Of a stretch of 64,000 nt of DNA, positions 17,423-26,057 are shown in pieces. Origin of the DNA: DASRFR01 sp035651455. Its GTDB lineage: Bacteria; Acidobacteriota; Terriglobia; Terriglobales; Acidobacteriaceae. Position 1 is the first letter of the stretch. Every line of letters begins with the position of its first letter. A model generated the notes under the pieces. That model worked only from the letters and a program-made list of their open reading frames with translations. It was not told the DNA's origin and made no database searches. Location: positions 1 through 64,000 of the forward strand of contig DASRFR010000054.1 in the NCBI GenBank assembly GCA_035651455.1. Direction: 5' to 3'. Position numbers and translations under genes: made by a program.

Positions 17423-17524
17423 CGCGCCATGCTCCGGGACATATCCGGCCCTTTTGTTCCGTATCGCAAAGACTTTCGAGAACGTCGTATCCGCCGCGGC
17501 CGATTTCTCGCTAGAGTGTGCAAT

Positions 17525-18190
17525 ATGTCAGACGATCGCAAATCTGGAATTGCCCTTATCCTAGGTTCCCTGGGCGGAGTTGTCACTATGGCGATACATC
17601 CTGTCGCCGGGCCTTCGCTCACGGTCGACCAGGTGATGCGGTTGGCGATAGCTTCCGCAATCGCGCACTCTCTGGCTATGCTGAGCTTCGTCATGCTGTT
17701 TCTGGGAGCTTGCGGTCTCACAAGGCGTATTGCAGGCCCGGATCGGATCGCATTCGCTGCTCTCGTCACCTATGGGTTTGCCTGCATATCCGCCCTCATT
17801 GCCACGGCGGTCAGCGGGTTCGTCGTCCCAGGTATTATGCGCCACATGGCTCATGATGTTCCTGCCGACGCTCAACAGCGGAAAATCGTCATCGACGGAA
17901 TCTTTCAGATCAATCAGGCTTTTGCCCGAATCTTTTCGGTCGCTGGTTCCCTGGCCATTCTCCTGTGGTCGGTTTCTGCATTGCGCAACGGGGGCCTCGA
18001 CCGAAGGGTCGCCACCTATGGCTGCGTCGTTGGTCCGGTCATCATACTTGGCATTGTTATCGGCCATCTGCGGATGAATATTCACGGCATGGCTGTTGTT
18101 GTATTGGGCCAGGCTGTTTGGTTTGTTATCGCTGGGGCGCAGCTTTGCTCCCGTCCGCCGGGCGCACCCACCTCCGCCGCCTTGGCCTAA
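17525..18190 (+). CDS. Six- to seven-span membrane protein, probable TetR target
   Basis: Predicted 221 residues from ATG 17525. Hydrophobic segments: IALILGSLGGVVTMAI, AHSLAMLSFVMLFLGACGL, ALVTYGFACISALIATAVSGFVVPG, SVAGSLAILLWSV, YGCVVGPVIILGIVI and GMAVVVLGQAVWFVIAGA. A soluble loop (MRHMAHDVPADAQQRKIVIDG) lies in the middle. The layout resembles DUF4386-like integral membrane proteins, but I have no functional motif. It is divergent from the TetR-family gene, which suggests regulation by it. The start is supported by a clean N-terminus and the intergenic distance; no strong ribosome-binding site. Confidence 0.7.
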   Translation: MSDDRKSGIALILGSLGGVVTMAIHPVAGPSLTVDQVMRLAIASAIAHSLAMLSFVMLFLGACGLTRRIAGPDRIAFAALVTYGFACISALIATAVSGFVVPGIMRHMAHDVPADAQQRKIVIDGIFQINQAFARIFSVAGSLAILLWSVSALRNGGLDRRVATYGCVVGPVIILGIVIGHLRMNIHGMAVVVLGQAVWFVIAGAQLCSRPPGAPTSAALA

Positions 18191-18337
18191 AGTGACCTCT
18201 GGTGATCATTGGTGAGTGTTGATCCTGCCGTGGAGTAGACTTCCACAGCCAGAGGCGCAGCGCCATTCGCGAACTAAAATCCATCCATTCGCGCAATCGC
18301 CAAATCTATAGCTTGAGGCAACTGCCCACGAGGTGCC

Positions 18338-19465
18338 ATGATGCGACTCAAGGCTTTCCTGCTCGACACCTGGCTCGACCAGTACGAACATGGGATCGAG
18401 TTTAATCTCGCTGCCAGCACCGGTCCCACTTGGACGGTGAATGACATCCTCGCTCTTGCGGACGAAGAAACGCGCCATCGCTTTCTGCATCACAAACTCG
18501 TCTACAGCCGACCAGCGGGCGCGGACACCTTGCGCGAAGCAATCGCGGAAATGCAAGGCGTTCCGGTGGACTCGGTCCAGGTCGTGACGGGCGCATCGGA
18601 AGCGCTGGTGGCGATGATGTGGCTGGCGGACGAGCCCGGGGCCAACGTCATTCTGCCGCTTCCCGGATTCACCACGTTTTCGGCGCTGCCTGAATCGCTC
18701 GGCATCGAAACTCGCTTCTATCAGGTGCGACGCGAAAATGGATTCCGCATCGATGTCGATGAGATCAAGCGCCTGGCTGACTCGAACAGCAAGCTCATTC
18801 TCATCAACTGCCCCCACAATCCGACGGGAGCCACCATCAGCGATGCCGACATGGAAGCGCTACATACCTTCACGGCCGAGCGGGGAATTCAACTCGTAAG
18901 CGACGAGGTTTACCATCCCATTTATCACGGCCGCAAGACCACATCAGCTGCGCGCTTGCCGCGAGCCACAGTCATTCACGACCTCTCGAAAGCATTCTCC
19001 ATACCCGGCGTGCGCACCGGTTGGATGATCGAGCACGACGACAAGCGGCGCCAGCAATACTGGACAGCCCGCGCCTACTTTTCAATCTGCAACGGTACGA
19101 CTGGCGAGATGTTGGCCGAGATTGCCATCCGCCGCCGAGACGTTATTCTTGGCAAGGCGCAGGAAACAGCCACGCGCAACCTGCAGCTTCTCGATCAATT
19201 CATGTCGGAGCACGGCGATGTGTTGGGATGGATTCGGCCGCAGGGAGGTATGACCGCATTTCCATGGCTGGTGAGCGGAGAAGACGCGCGTCCCTTCTGC
19301 CAGGCAGCGGCGGACCAGGGCATTTTGCTCGCCCCGGGCGATTGCTTCGAAACACCTTCTCACTTCCGTCTGGGTTTTGCGGCCGCCGCAGAGAAATTTC
19401 CAAGGGCGCTGGAACGGCTCGGAGATCTGGTAAACAGGTGGTCGCCAAAGCTGGCGAGCGCATGA
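18338..19465 (+). CDS. PLP-dependent class I/II aminotransferase
   Basis: Predicted 375-residue fold-type I enzyme. PLP-site landmarks: TGASEALVAM (84-93), CPHNPTG with N161, SDEVYHPI with D189 and Y192, Schiff-base lysine K218 in DLSKAFSIPG, and phosphate-binding R226 in GVRTGWM. The C-terminal carboxylate-binding arginine lies in SHFRLGFA. Length is slightly short of aspartate-aminotransferase homologues but complete; capreomycidine-synthase-like and other MalY/PatA-like groups share it. The amino donor and acceptor are unknown. It converges with the amidohydrolase gene, 6 bases apart. Confidence 0.9.
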   Translation: MMRLKAFLLDTWLDQYEHGIEFNLAASTGPTWTVNDILALADEETRHRFLHHKLVYSRPAGADTLREAIAEMQGVPVDSVQVVTGASEALVAMMWLADEPGANVILPLPGFTTFSALPESLGIETRFYQVRRENGFRIDVDEIKRLADSNSKLILINCPHNPTGATISDADMEALHTFTAERGIQLVSDEVYHPIYHGRKTTSAARLPRATVIHDLSKAFSIPGVRTGWMIEHDDKRRQQYWTARAYFSICNGTTGEMLAEIAIRRRDVILGKAQETATRNLQLLDQFMSEHGDVLGWIRPQGGMTAFPWLVSGEDARPFCQAAADQGILLAPGDCFETPSHFRLGFAAAAEKFPRALERLGDLVNRWSPKLASA

Positions 19466-19471
19466 GCTTAG

Positions 19472-20932
19472 CTATTTGTTCGAAGTGGCGCGCTTCATCG
19501 GGCCCACGAGCGCTCTGCCCGGGAATACGTCGCGAACGACTGTGCCATCGTCGACGACCACAGTTCCTGCTACCAACAGGTAGTGCACTCCTATGCTCGG
19601 CTCCATAGGTTTCTCGAATGTGGCGCGATCGCTGGTAGTCGCCGCGTCAAAGACGACGATATCAGCGTCGGCACCCTCCTGTAGCCTGCCTTTCTGGTGA
19701 GCGGCAGGCGTGGAGCGCTCCAGCATCTCCGCCGCCATAAGACTCATCTTCCGTAGCGCGTCCATGAGCGTGATTGTTCCCTTTCCTCTTACGTATTGGG
19801 CTAGCACGCGCGAATAGGTCCCCGCGTTACGAGGATGGCCGGGGAAGCCGTCGCTGGCGATCATTATCAGTGGGTGAGGAATAACTTTGTCGATCACTGG
19901 CTGAGAATTGGAGAAGATCAGTACGGTCTGCGGAGTGGTTGAATTATGGAGTTCCTCGAAGCGTTCTTTGGTGAGGTGCTCGCCAGTGTTGGGGAGAACC
20001 AGGTCGCCGTAGCTGATGCCTCCTTCTTTTTCCTGCCAGCCCGGGTTAAAAAGCGCGGAGTTGATAAAGGTCATTCCTGCGATGTAGGGATAGGCTTCGG
20101 TGGTGACATCGAGCCCCCGCGCGCGTGCGCCTTCGACCATGGAGAGGCATTCCAGCGCGTCACGCAGGCAGGAGCTGTTGATATGTACGATGTGGAGCGA
20201 AGCACCGGTAATGGCAGACGCTCCGATCACTTCACTCACGGATTCGATCGAGGACCCGGGATCGACGCGGCTCGAGCTGCGCACGTGCGTGTACACCGGC
20301 ACTCTCCGCTCGGCGGCTAGACGGAACATATCAATGACTTCCAGCCGGGTGGCTGCAGGCGTGTACTGAATTCCCATGCCGATCGCAAGTGCGCCCGCGT
20401 CGAGCTCAGAGCGAAGCCGCTCTTCAATGCGCACGATTTGGTCCGGACTCGCGGGCTGATCGGTGGCGGGCCCGTTCTTCGGCAGGATTTCTCCCGCGGG
20501 TAGCGGCGTTCCAAAGATCAAAGCCCGCGCCGCCGCATGGCTGGCCGAAGTGCCGTAGTGAATAAGGGACTTCCCCTCTTTCGCTTTTAGAAACTGGGCG
20601 ACATCGGGCGCACCCACTTCCAGTTCCAGCGCGGTGGTTACGCCGTCGAGCGCCTTGACGCGCTGGCTTTCAATGTCCTGGCCGTGCTGGTGCAGATCAA
20701 TGAATCCAGGAGCCACCACGAGGCCGCTGGCACGGATCACCCGGCGTCCGCTCAGTGGCTCGGACGAGATCCGGGCAATCTTTCCGTCGCGTACGCCAAC
20801 ATTGCGCGTGGCATCGAGGCCAGTTTCGGGATCCATCACGCGTCCGCCTTCGAGCACCAGGTCGTACTGTTGTGCGGAAGCGCTGGTCGTTAATAACCCC
20901 AGAAAGAGCAGAGATAAAAGCAGCTTGTGCAT
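19472..20932 (-). CDS. Exported D-aminoacylase-like amidohydrolase
   Basis: Predicted 486 residues with a signal peptide (about 1-20, ending SASAQQ). The amidohydrolase pattern is intact: VVAPGFIDLHQHGQD with metal ligands H81 and H83, the later histidines in PVYTHVRSSS and LHIVHINSS, and the catalytic aspartate in MIASDGFPGHPR. It groups with N-acyl-D-amino-acid deacylases by the composite beta-sandwich (start plus C-terminal ADADIVVFD) and SDGFPGHPR. The metal-ligand cysteine of classical D-aminoacylases (GVTT..EGNCG) is replaced: here GVTTALELEVG. It may hydrolyse N-acyl amino acids or related amides in the periplasm. Monocistronic. Confidence 0.85.
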   Translation of the reverse strand: MHKLLLSLLFLGLLTTSASAQQYDLVLEGGRVMDPETGLDATRNVGVRDGKIARISSEPLSGRRVIRASGLVVAPGFIDLHQHGQDIESQRVKALDGVTTALELEVGAPDVAQFLKAKEGKSLIHYGTSASHAAARALIFGTPLPAGEILPKNGPATDQPASPDQIVRIEERLRSELDAGALAIGMGIQYTPAATRLEVIDMFRLAAERRVPVYTHVRSSSRVDPGSSIESVSEVIGASAITGASLHIVHINSSCLRDALECLSMVEGARARGLDVTTEAYPYIAGMTFINSALFNPGWQEKEGGISYGDLVLPNTGEHLTKERFEELHNSTTPQTVLIFSNSQPVIDKVIPHPLIMIASDGFPGHPRNAGTYSRVLAQYVRGKGTITLMDALRKMSLMAAEMLERSTPAAHQKGRLQEGADADIVVFDAATTSDRATFEKPMEPSIGVHYLLVAGTVVVDDGTVVRDVFPGRALVGPMKRATSNK

Positions 20933-21033
20933 GATTGCTCCGGATTGCCCGGAGGATCATAGCAGGACCGGCTTGATTTGAAGCCGAATGCCAATACGGC
21001 GCTGATAGCCAGGCTTGCTGCGGCTTAGTGATC

Positions 21034-21058
21034 GCGGCCGATTACGTCTCTCGGCCGC
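21034..21058 (-). terminator. Hairpin after the DUF4256 operon
   Basis: GCGGCCGA and TCGGCCGC form a perfect 8-bp stem around a 9-base loop, beginning 12 bases after the DUF4256 stop in the leftward direction. There is no U-tract, so it may be a weak or Rho-assisted terminator. Confidence 0.45.
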
Positions 21059-21069
21059 CCGCTATGTAT

Positions 21070-21660
21070 TCAGACCCTTAGCCAACCACGGAAGCCCCTC
21101 GCGGCATAGTACGATTCTGCACCGTTGTGATACACGAAAACAGTGTCGTAGCGGCGATCACAAAAGAGCGCTCCCCCGAGCTTCCTGATGTCCGAAGGAG
21201 TTTTCACCCAACTCGAGGTTTTCGTGTCGAAATTTCCAAGTTTCTGCAACTCTCGATATTGCTCTTCGGTCAAAAGCTCAATGCCCATCGCAGCTGTCAT
21301 GCCAACGGCGTTATCTGCTGGTTTATGTTCTTTCCTTGATTCCAGCGCTTCACGGTCGTAGCAAAGACTTCTGCGGCCGTTAGGACTTTCCGCTGAACAA
21401 TCATAAAAGATGTATTCGCCCGTCTTTTTATCATGACCAACAACGTCCGGTTCCCCGCCCGTTCGTTCCATTTCGCTGAGCGACCACAGTTTTTCATTGT
21501 TGGATTCCAGCTTGGCTCGGATTTTCGTCCATTGAAGACCTCTGTGGCGGTCCATGTTCTTCTCGAAACGGGCTTGTAACGCTTGAAGTAGTTTTTCACG
21601 TTGCTCTGGTGACAATGCTTTTTTGTCGCTGTTAATCTCTCGCGCTCTTGTTGCCGTCAC
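21070..21660 (-). CDS. DUF4256-family protein
   Basis: Predicted 196 residues. Start GTG 21660 is chosen because CAGGAGCGG lies 9 bases before it; the frame is open for another 71 codons upstream but that part is Arg-rich, unlike the family, and overlaps the preceding gene. The conserved core is nearly complete: ALQARFEKNMDRHRGLQW, LWSLSEMERTGGEPDVVG, YIFYDCSAESPNGRRSLCYD, DTKTSSWVKTPSDIRKLGG and DRRYDTVFVYHNGAESYYAARG. The family is widespread and uncharacterised. The gene is last in a leftward run, 22 bases after the MmcQ/YjbR gene. Confidence 0.85.
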   Translation of the reverse strand: MTATRAREINSDKKALSPEQREKLLQALQARFEKNMDRHRGLQWTKIRAKLESNNEKLWSLSEMERTGGEPDVVGHDKKTGEYIFYDCSAESPNGRRSLCYDREALESRKEHKPADNAVGMTAAMGIELLTEEQYRELQKLGNFDTKTSSWVKTPSDIRKLGGALFCDRRYDTVFVYHNGAESYYAARGFRGWLRV

Positions 21661-21682
21661 AGTAATCCGCTCCTGCCTTTCT

Positions 21683-22045
21683 TTACCTCTTACTCTGCCG
21701 CGCTTTGGGGTGCTTTCGGCTTGTCTTCGCGTTCTTGTCGACTCGCAACTTCCACGCCGTCCGGATCGCACCCGTGAGTACATCCTCATTCGCCGCGGCC
21801 AGGCGAATATGCGTGTGTCCCATCTTCCCCCAACCGCCAGGAATTGGCAGGAATATATCGGGCGCCTCCTCACAAAATACGGCCTGCTGCTCTGGCGTAA
21901 GCATCAAATTTCCGTACCCCGCTGCTTGCGAGGACAGCGAAGCAAATTTCCTGCCTCCTACACGAAAGGCTGGCAATCCGGAATGGGAGTACTCTTCTAC
22001 ACCTTTCAGACTGAGCGCAATCCTGCGAAAATCTGCTGGGGTCAT
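21683..22045 (-). CDS. MmcQ/YjbR-family protein
   Basis: Predicted 120 residues. It shows the family layout: MTPADFRRIALSLKGVEEYSHSG, PAFRVGGRKFASL, then LMLTPEQQAVF and GWGKMGHTHIRLAAA, with a basic C-terminal tail (TSRKHPKARQSKR). The fold is a double-psi-like CyaY/YjbR domain implicated in DNA binding, without a defined reaction. It lies between the beta-propeller gene and the DUF4256 gene in the same direction, with short gaps, and is probably co-transcribed. Confidence 0.85.
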   Translation of the reverse strand: MTPADFRRIALSLKGVEEYSHSGLPAFRVGGRKFASLSSQAAGYGNLMLTPEQQAVFCEEAPDIFLPIPGGWGKMGHTHIRLAAANEDVLTGAIRTAWKLRVDKNAKTSRKHPKARQSKR

Positions 22046-22150
22046 CGGGGGACTCCGCGCCTACGGAGTATATGAGCATCATCGGATATCAGATGTCTAC
22101 TGCTGCGGCAGAACGATGCACATTGCCAGAGAAGCTTGAGCAGCGTCCAA

Positions 22151-22837
22151 CTAACCCTGCTTGGAGCCTGACGGACGTTCAGAGTTGTTGCGCCTTTTGG
22201 CGCCTCGATGTGGTCGCCGGACCACTCTGATCTTGCCAGACGGTCCTCCTCCACAGAAGAACTGATCGCCGCCATCGGACTCGAGTCCTGAGACGTACAC
22301 CCCAGTCGGCATCGTGAGCGTCTCCTGAACTTCTCCTGTTCGTGGATCAACCCGCCGTATCTCGCTTTGCTCGCCCTCCCATGTGGCATGCCAGAGCTCT
22401 CCATCGGCCCAGGTGACCCCGGTGACGAAGCGGTTGGATTCAATTGTGCGAATAATCGCGCCTGTTTCGGGATCGACCTGATAGATTTTTCGATTCCGGT
22501 AATTCCCGACCCAGAGTGCCCCTTCGGCCCATGCCAGCCCCGAATCGCCGCCGTTGCCTGGCGCGGGAATAGTGGCGAGCACTCGGCCGGTTTCTGGATC
22601 GATCTTCTGAATGCGATTGTCAGCGATCTGAAACAGGTGCCGCCCGTCGAAGGCTGTTCCCGCGTGCGCGGCGACAGCGATGGCATGCTGCACGTACCCA
22701 CTCGAAGGATCCAAAGCGTTCAGCTTATCTCCCGAAGCGAACCAGACGTGCTGTCCGTCGCATGTAACTCCATGCACCCTGTCGGAGCCCGGAAAGGGAC
22801 CGTATTCACGAACGATTTCCGCGTTTGATCGATTCAT
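22151..22837 (-). CDS. YncE/SMP-30-like beta-propeller protein
   Basis: Predicted 228 residues without a signal peptide. Tandem 40-residue beta repeats are evident: GVTCDGQHVWFASGDKLNALDP, FDGRHLFQIADNRIQKIDPETG, WAEGALWVGNYRNRKIYQVDPETG, WADGELWHATWEGEQSEIRRVDPRTG. This is the glutamine-cyclotransferase/NHL-like propeller pattern; no catalytic motif is visible, and the protein is shorter than seven-bladed enzymes. It begins 9 bases after the TPR/winged-helix gene in the same direction and probably shares its transcript. Confidence 0.75.
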   Translation of the reverse strand: MNRSNAEIVREYGPFPGSDRVHGVTCDGQHVWFASGDKLNALDPSSGYVQHAIAVAAHAGTAFDGRHLFQIADNRIQKIDPETGRVLATIPAPGNGGDSGLAWAEGALWVGNYRNRKIYQVDPETGAIIRTIESNRFVTGVTWADGELWHATWEGEQSEIRRVDPRTGEVQETLTMPTGVYVSGLESDGGDQFFCGGGPSGKIRVVRRPHRGAKRRNNSERPSGSKQG

Positions 22838-22846
22838 TCTTTCATC

Positions 22847-24067
22847 CTAGTCGCCCGGTGGCGTAGTGGGGAGCAACAAGATCGTCGTGAATCCCGGCAC
22901 GGGCGCGGTTATCCAGCGACGAGAGCGCGCGCGACCAAACGATTGCACCTTCCCTTCCGCGGCAAGCGAGTCCAGCACCCGCTGAACCGTCCGCTGGCTA
23001 CCCCCAAGCGCAAGCGCTAGGGCCGAGCTCGACCATGCCTCCCCATCGGTGAGGAACGCCAGCACATCGGCGTGTTCCTCTTCCACCGGCCTCGCCAGCA
23101 CAACGATCCTACGGCCACGCTGCGGCACGAGTGCAAAGCCCCGCTTCGTTGCCCTGATATCGGCCACGGTGCGGATCATCCTGCGAAGCCGGCCTATCTC
23201 GACCCGCAAACGTGCGCGATGCGATTCGTCGACGAACCTTGCCCCGAACGCCCGCACCAGGAGCGCGTCTCGAGGGACATCTCCGGGCCACGCTTCTCCG
23301 AGTGCGCGTGCCAGGGCGAACAAAACCGGCCGCCTTGCAAGTGACACCGTGGAGTTGGGGTCGCAAACCGCATTACGGCAGGCATCCACGATAATGGCTT
23401 TCGACTTCAGCAACGTTTCTACGTCCTCCAGCAAGAGAAGCCGCTCGCCGTCGCGCGTTACGAGGCGCGCCGCCGGCGTATTCAGGGTGGACAATGCGCT
23501 TTCGACTTCCGCGGTCAACGCGGGGATGCGCGCTTGGCGCGCCGCCTGCTCGGCTCGGGCTAGCGCAGCGCGAGCATCTTTGGTACGGATGCGGCGCATT
23601 GCGATTCCGGCAACCACCAGTTCGTGGGCCGTCCTTAATGCAGGTGGGAAGACACCGGGATCGAGATCGGCGAGCATACGCTCGGCAGGGTCAAGGCGGC
23701 CGATCAGCACCAGGCGCCGAATTTCGAGATAGCGTGCGAACGCGGCGTTCAACCGGTCGCCATAATTTGCGAGCGTCGCCTGCGCGGCGTCGAGCGCTTT
23801 AGCGGACCAGCCCAGGTCGCGGCAGGCAAGCGCGATTTCCGCCTCAGCTACTACGCATCGGGCGCGGGCTACCGGTTCATTATGACCGAAGGCGCGCGCA
23901 GCACGTCGCAGGAGCTCCTTCGCTCGTCGGAAATCGCCCAGCTGCGCCATGGCAATGCCGCGAAGCGCGAGTGCCGGCGCATCGTCACGTAGCGCGATTC
24001 GTTTCAGTGCCCCTAGGGGATCGCCCACAGCAAGTGCACGTGCAGCGGCGGTGATCATCGAGTCCAT
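22847..24067 (-). CDS. TPR-containing regulator with C-terminal helix-turn-helix domains
   Basis: Predicted 406 residues. The N-terminal 200 residues are Ala/Arg-rich helical repeats (LGALKRIALRDDAPALALRGIAMAQLGDFRRAKELLRRA and so on). The C-terminal half has two DNA-binding-like parts: RVEIGRLRRMIRTVADIRATKRGFALVP, like the OmpR/SARP wing segment, and WSSSALALALGGSQRTVQRVLDSLAAEGKVQSFGRARSRRW, a winged-helix domain with a basic wing. It is divergent from the first DUF899 gene (113 bases), the likely target, and leads the propeller/MmcQ/DUF4256 run. Such proteins are seen beside DUF899 genes in proteobacteria as well, so transfer of this block is possible. Confidence 0.7.
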   Translation of the reverse strand: MDSMITAAARALAVGDPLGALKRIALRDDAPALALRGIAMAQLGDFRRAKELLRRAARAFGHNEPVARARCVVAEAEIALACRDLGWSAKALDAAQATLANYGDRLNAAFARYLEIRRLVLIGRLDPAERMLADLDPGVFPPALRTAHELVVAGIAMRRIRTKDARAALARAEQAARQARIPALTAEVESALSTLNTPAARLVTRDGERLLLLEDVETLLKSKAIIVDACRNAVCDPNSTVSLARRPVLFALARALGEAWPGDVPRDALLVRAFGARFVDESHRARLRVEIGRLRRMIRTVADIRATKRGFALVPQRGRRIVVLARPVEEEHADVLAFLTDGEAWSSSALALALGGSQRTVQRVLDSLAAEGKVQSFGRARSRRWITAPVPGFTTILLLPTTPPGD

Positions 24068-24179
24068 AGGAATCCCGACACACTTGTCACTCCCACCCCT
24101 TCACCGTTCCGCGCTAAATATAGCGCATGGCAATCAACAACAGGTCACATCGAGAATGGAACAAAAAGGAGATAAGATC

Positions 24180-24998
24180 ATGCCGGCGTACAAGACTGGA
24201 ACACAAGAACAATGGCGAAAGGCTCGGCTGGAGCTGCTCAAAGCAGAAAAGGAACTCACACGCCGAAGTGACGAGCTCGCACGCCAGCGGCAAGAACTGC
24301 CGTGGGTGCCAATCAACAAGGGATATCGCTTCGAAACCGACGAAGGAAGCGCCTCGCTGGCAGACCTTTTCTGTGGCCGATCGCAGCTCGTCATCTACCA
24401 CTTCATGTTCGGGCCCGACTTCACCGCTGGTTGTCCCTCTTGCTCGTCGATCGCAGACGGTTTCAACGGAATCGCCGTGCACCTGGCCAATCATGACGTG
24501 ATGCTCTGGGCTGTCTCGCGCGCCCCGATCGCCAAGCTGCAGGCGTACAAGCGTCGCATGGGCTGGTCGTTCCCGTGGGCATCTTCCGTGGGCGGCGACT
24601 TTAATTTCGACTTTTATGCTTCCTACACGGAGGAGCAGCAGCGCGAGAGCGGTATCGAATACAACTACCGTCGCGAGGCGCCAGTGCAGACAAGCGGACG
24701 AGAAGGGGCCGAAATTTCGCGCGCGACGCCTGACGGGCCCGCGACGTTCGCGGCCATGTGCGGAACGGACGCCGCAACGTTCATTCGCGAGAGGCCGGGT
24801 ATGAGCGCATTCGCGCTCGAAGATGGCATCGTCTACCACACCTATTCCACCTATGCGCGGGGCCTTGACGGGCTTTGGGGCATGTACCAGTGGCTGGACC
24901 GCGCACCGAAAGGGCGCAACGAGAACGGCCTCTGGTGGAAGCGCCACGACGAGTATACAAACCAAAACGAAAGTCGCGCGTGCTGCAGCAACCGCTAG
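24180..24998 (+). CDS. DUF899-family thioredoxin-fold protein
   Basis: Predicted 272 residues from ATG 24180, preceded by AAGGAGAT; an ATG at 24156 lies in frame but lacks the signal. Family features: a charged N-terminal helix (LELLKAEKELTRRSDELARQRQELPWVP), YRFETDEGSASLADLF, the sheet LVIYHFMFGPDF, and a CPSC pair (C85, C88) in the redox position. The end carries the conserved WLDRAPKGRNE and a Cys-rich tail (SRACCSNR). DUF899 proteins have a thioredoxin-like fold but no assigned reaction; two-cysteine members may act as disulphide exchange proteins. First gene of a two- or three-gene unit. Confidence 0.85.
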   Translation: MPAYKTGTQEQWRKARLELLKAEKELTRRSDELARQRQELPWVPINKGYRFETDEGSASLADLFCGRSQLVIYHFMFGPDFTAGCPSCSSIADGFNGIAVHLANHDVMLWAVSRAPIAKLQAYKRRMGWSFPWASSVGGDFNFDFYASYTEEQQRESGIEYNYRREAPVQTSGREGAEISRATPDGPATFAAMCGTDAATFIRERPGMSAFALEDGIVYHTYSTYARGLDGLWGMYQWLDRAPKGRNENGLWWKRHDEYTNQNESRACCSNR

Positions 24999-25051
24999 CT
25001 AAAGCGCCACGTTCGCACTATGGAGGGAACGCTAGCTTAAAGGAGAAGCCT

Positions 25052-25222
25052 ATGTGCCCAGCATGCATCGAAACCACCGTAGTCATGGTCGCCGGAGTTG
25101 CGTCGACCGGAGGGATTTTGGCGGTATCCATCGGCAAATTCAGAACATATTTGAGAGCGATTGGTCGCGACCTGTTTCTGAAAAGCAAAGGAGAAATAGC
25201 ATGGGAACAAGCAAGGAGATGA
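25052..25222 (+). CDS. Small cysteine-containing single-span protein
   Basis: Predicted 56 residues, start ATG 25052 with AAGGAGA 5 bases before it. It begins MCPACIETT, has one hydrophobic segment (VVMVAGVASTGGILAVSI) and a basic tail (LFLKSKGEIAWEQARR). It sits between the two DUF899 genes and overlaps the start of the second by 22 bases. I recall short CPxC-starting proteins beside DUF899 genes in other bacteria, from memory only. It may be a membrane partner carrying a redox-active CxxC. Confidence 0.65.
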   Translation: MCPACIETTVVMVAGVASTGGILAVSIGKFRTYLRAIGRDLFLKSKGEIAWEQARR

Positions 25223-25974
25223 AGACACCCCCGATCGTGTCAGCGCAGGAGTGGGAAGCTGCGCGGCAGCAGATGCTGGTGAAGGAGAAAGCCTTTACCC
25301 GTTCCCGCGATGCGTTGGCCGCCGAGCGGCGCCGGATGCCGTGGATGCCGGTGGAGAAGAAGTACGCATTCGAAGGACCCAATGGCACAGTTGGCCTGCT
25401 CGATCTGTTCGAGGGCCGCAGGCAGTTGGTCTTGTACCGCGCCTTCTTTGAACCCGGAGTCTTCGGCTGGCCCGAGCATGCCTGCCGTGGCTGCTCCCTG
25501 GGCGCAGATCAGGTTGGCCACTTGGCCCATCTGAACGCTCGCGATACGACTCTCGTCTATGCCTCACGGGCGCCGCAGGCGGACATCGCGCGCCTGAAAG
25601 CTCGGATGGGTTGGGAGATGCCGTGGTACACCATTACCGACAGCTTCGATAAGGACTTCGGCGTGGACGAGTGGCACGGCCACAACATCTTCATCCGCGA
25701 TGGCGATAAGGTGTTCCGCACCTACTTCATCAACAACCGCGGCGACGAGGCGATGGGAACCGTCTGGAGCTATCTCGACATCACACCACTTGGCCGTCAG
25801 GAAACCTGGGAGGACTCGCCACAAGGCTACCCTCAGAGCCCGCCATACAAATGGTGGAATTGGCATGACAACTACAACGCTGAGCCCGAGCCTCACCCGA
25901 AGTGGATCGATATCTTAACCGACCCTCAAGAAGCGGCCGCCCGAAGGCGCGACGAAGACTCTAGAAAGAAGTAA
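25201..25974 (+). CDS. Second DUF899-family protein
   Basis: Predicted 257 residues; AAGGAGAAATAGC precedes ATG 25201. It has the same organisation as the gene at 24180 (N-terminal charged helix, VEKKYAFEGPNGTVGLLDLF, RQLVLYRAFFEPGV) and a CRGC pair (C95, C98) at the equivalent position. The later half contains GYPQSPPYKWWNWHDNY. It differs enough from the first copy to be an old duplication or separate subfamily. An inverted-repeat terminator follows before the convergent permease genes. Confidence 0.85.
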   Translation: MGTSKEMKTPPIVSAQEWEAARQQMLVKEKAFTRSRDALAAERRRMPWMPVEKKYAFEGPNGTVGLLDLFEGRRQLVLYRAFFEPGVFGWPEHACRGCSLGADQVGHLAHLNARDTTLVYASRAPQADIARLKARMGWEMPWYTITDSFDKDFGVDEWHGHNIFIRDGDKVFRTYFINNRGDEAMGTVWSYLDITPLGRQETWEDSPQGYPQSPPYKWWNWHDNYNAEPEPHPKWIDILTDPQEAAARRRDEDSRKK

Positions 25975-26011
25975 AGAAGTGCGGCCACTTCGTCGACGTC
26001 TAGGCCCATAC

Positions 26012-26032
26012 GCCGGCATTTTCTATGCCGGC
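26012..26032. terminator. Bidirectional hairpin between convergent operons
   Basis: GCCGGCAT and ATGCCGGC form a perfect 8-bp stem around TTTCT, 37 bases after the DUF899 stop and 25 bases past the end of the leftward permease gene. CTAGGCC upstream can pair with GGCCTAG just after, so an alternative stem exists. No long T-run. Confidence 0.55.
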
Positions 26033-26057
26033 CTAGGCGGGAGATCAACTGGCGTCG

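Noticed and set aside
18206..18817. Leftward 203-codon frame opposite the aminotransferase
   Set aside because: Reverse shadow of the aminotransferase gene; no motifs.
21660..21873. Longer DUF4256 start at 21873
   Set aside because: The extra 71 codons are Arg-rich and overlap the MmcQ gene; GTG 21660 has a good ribosome-binding site.
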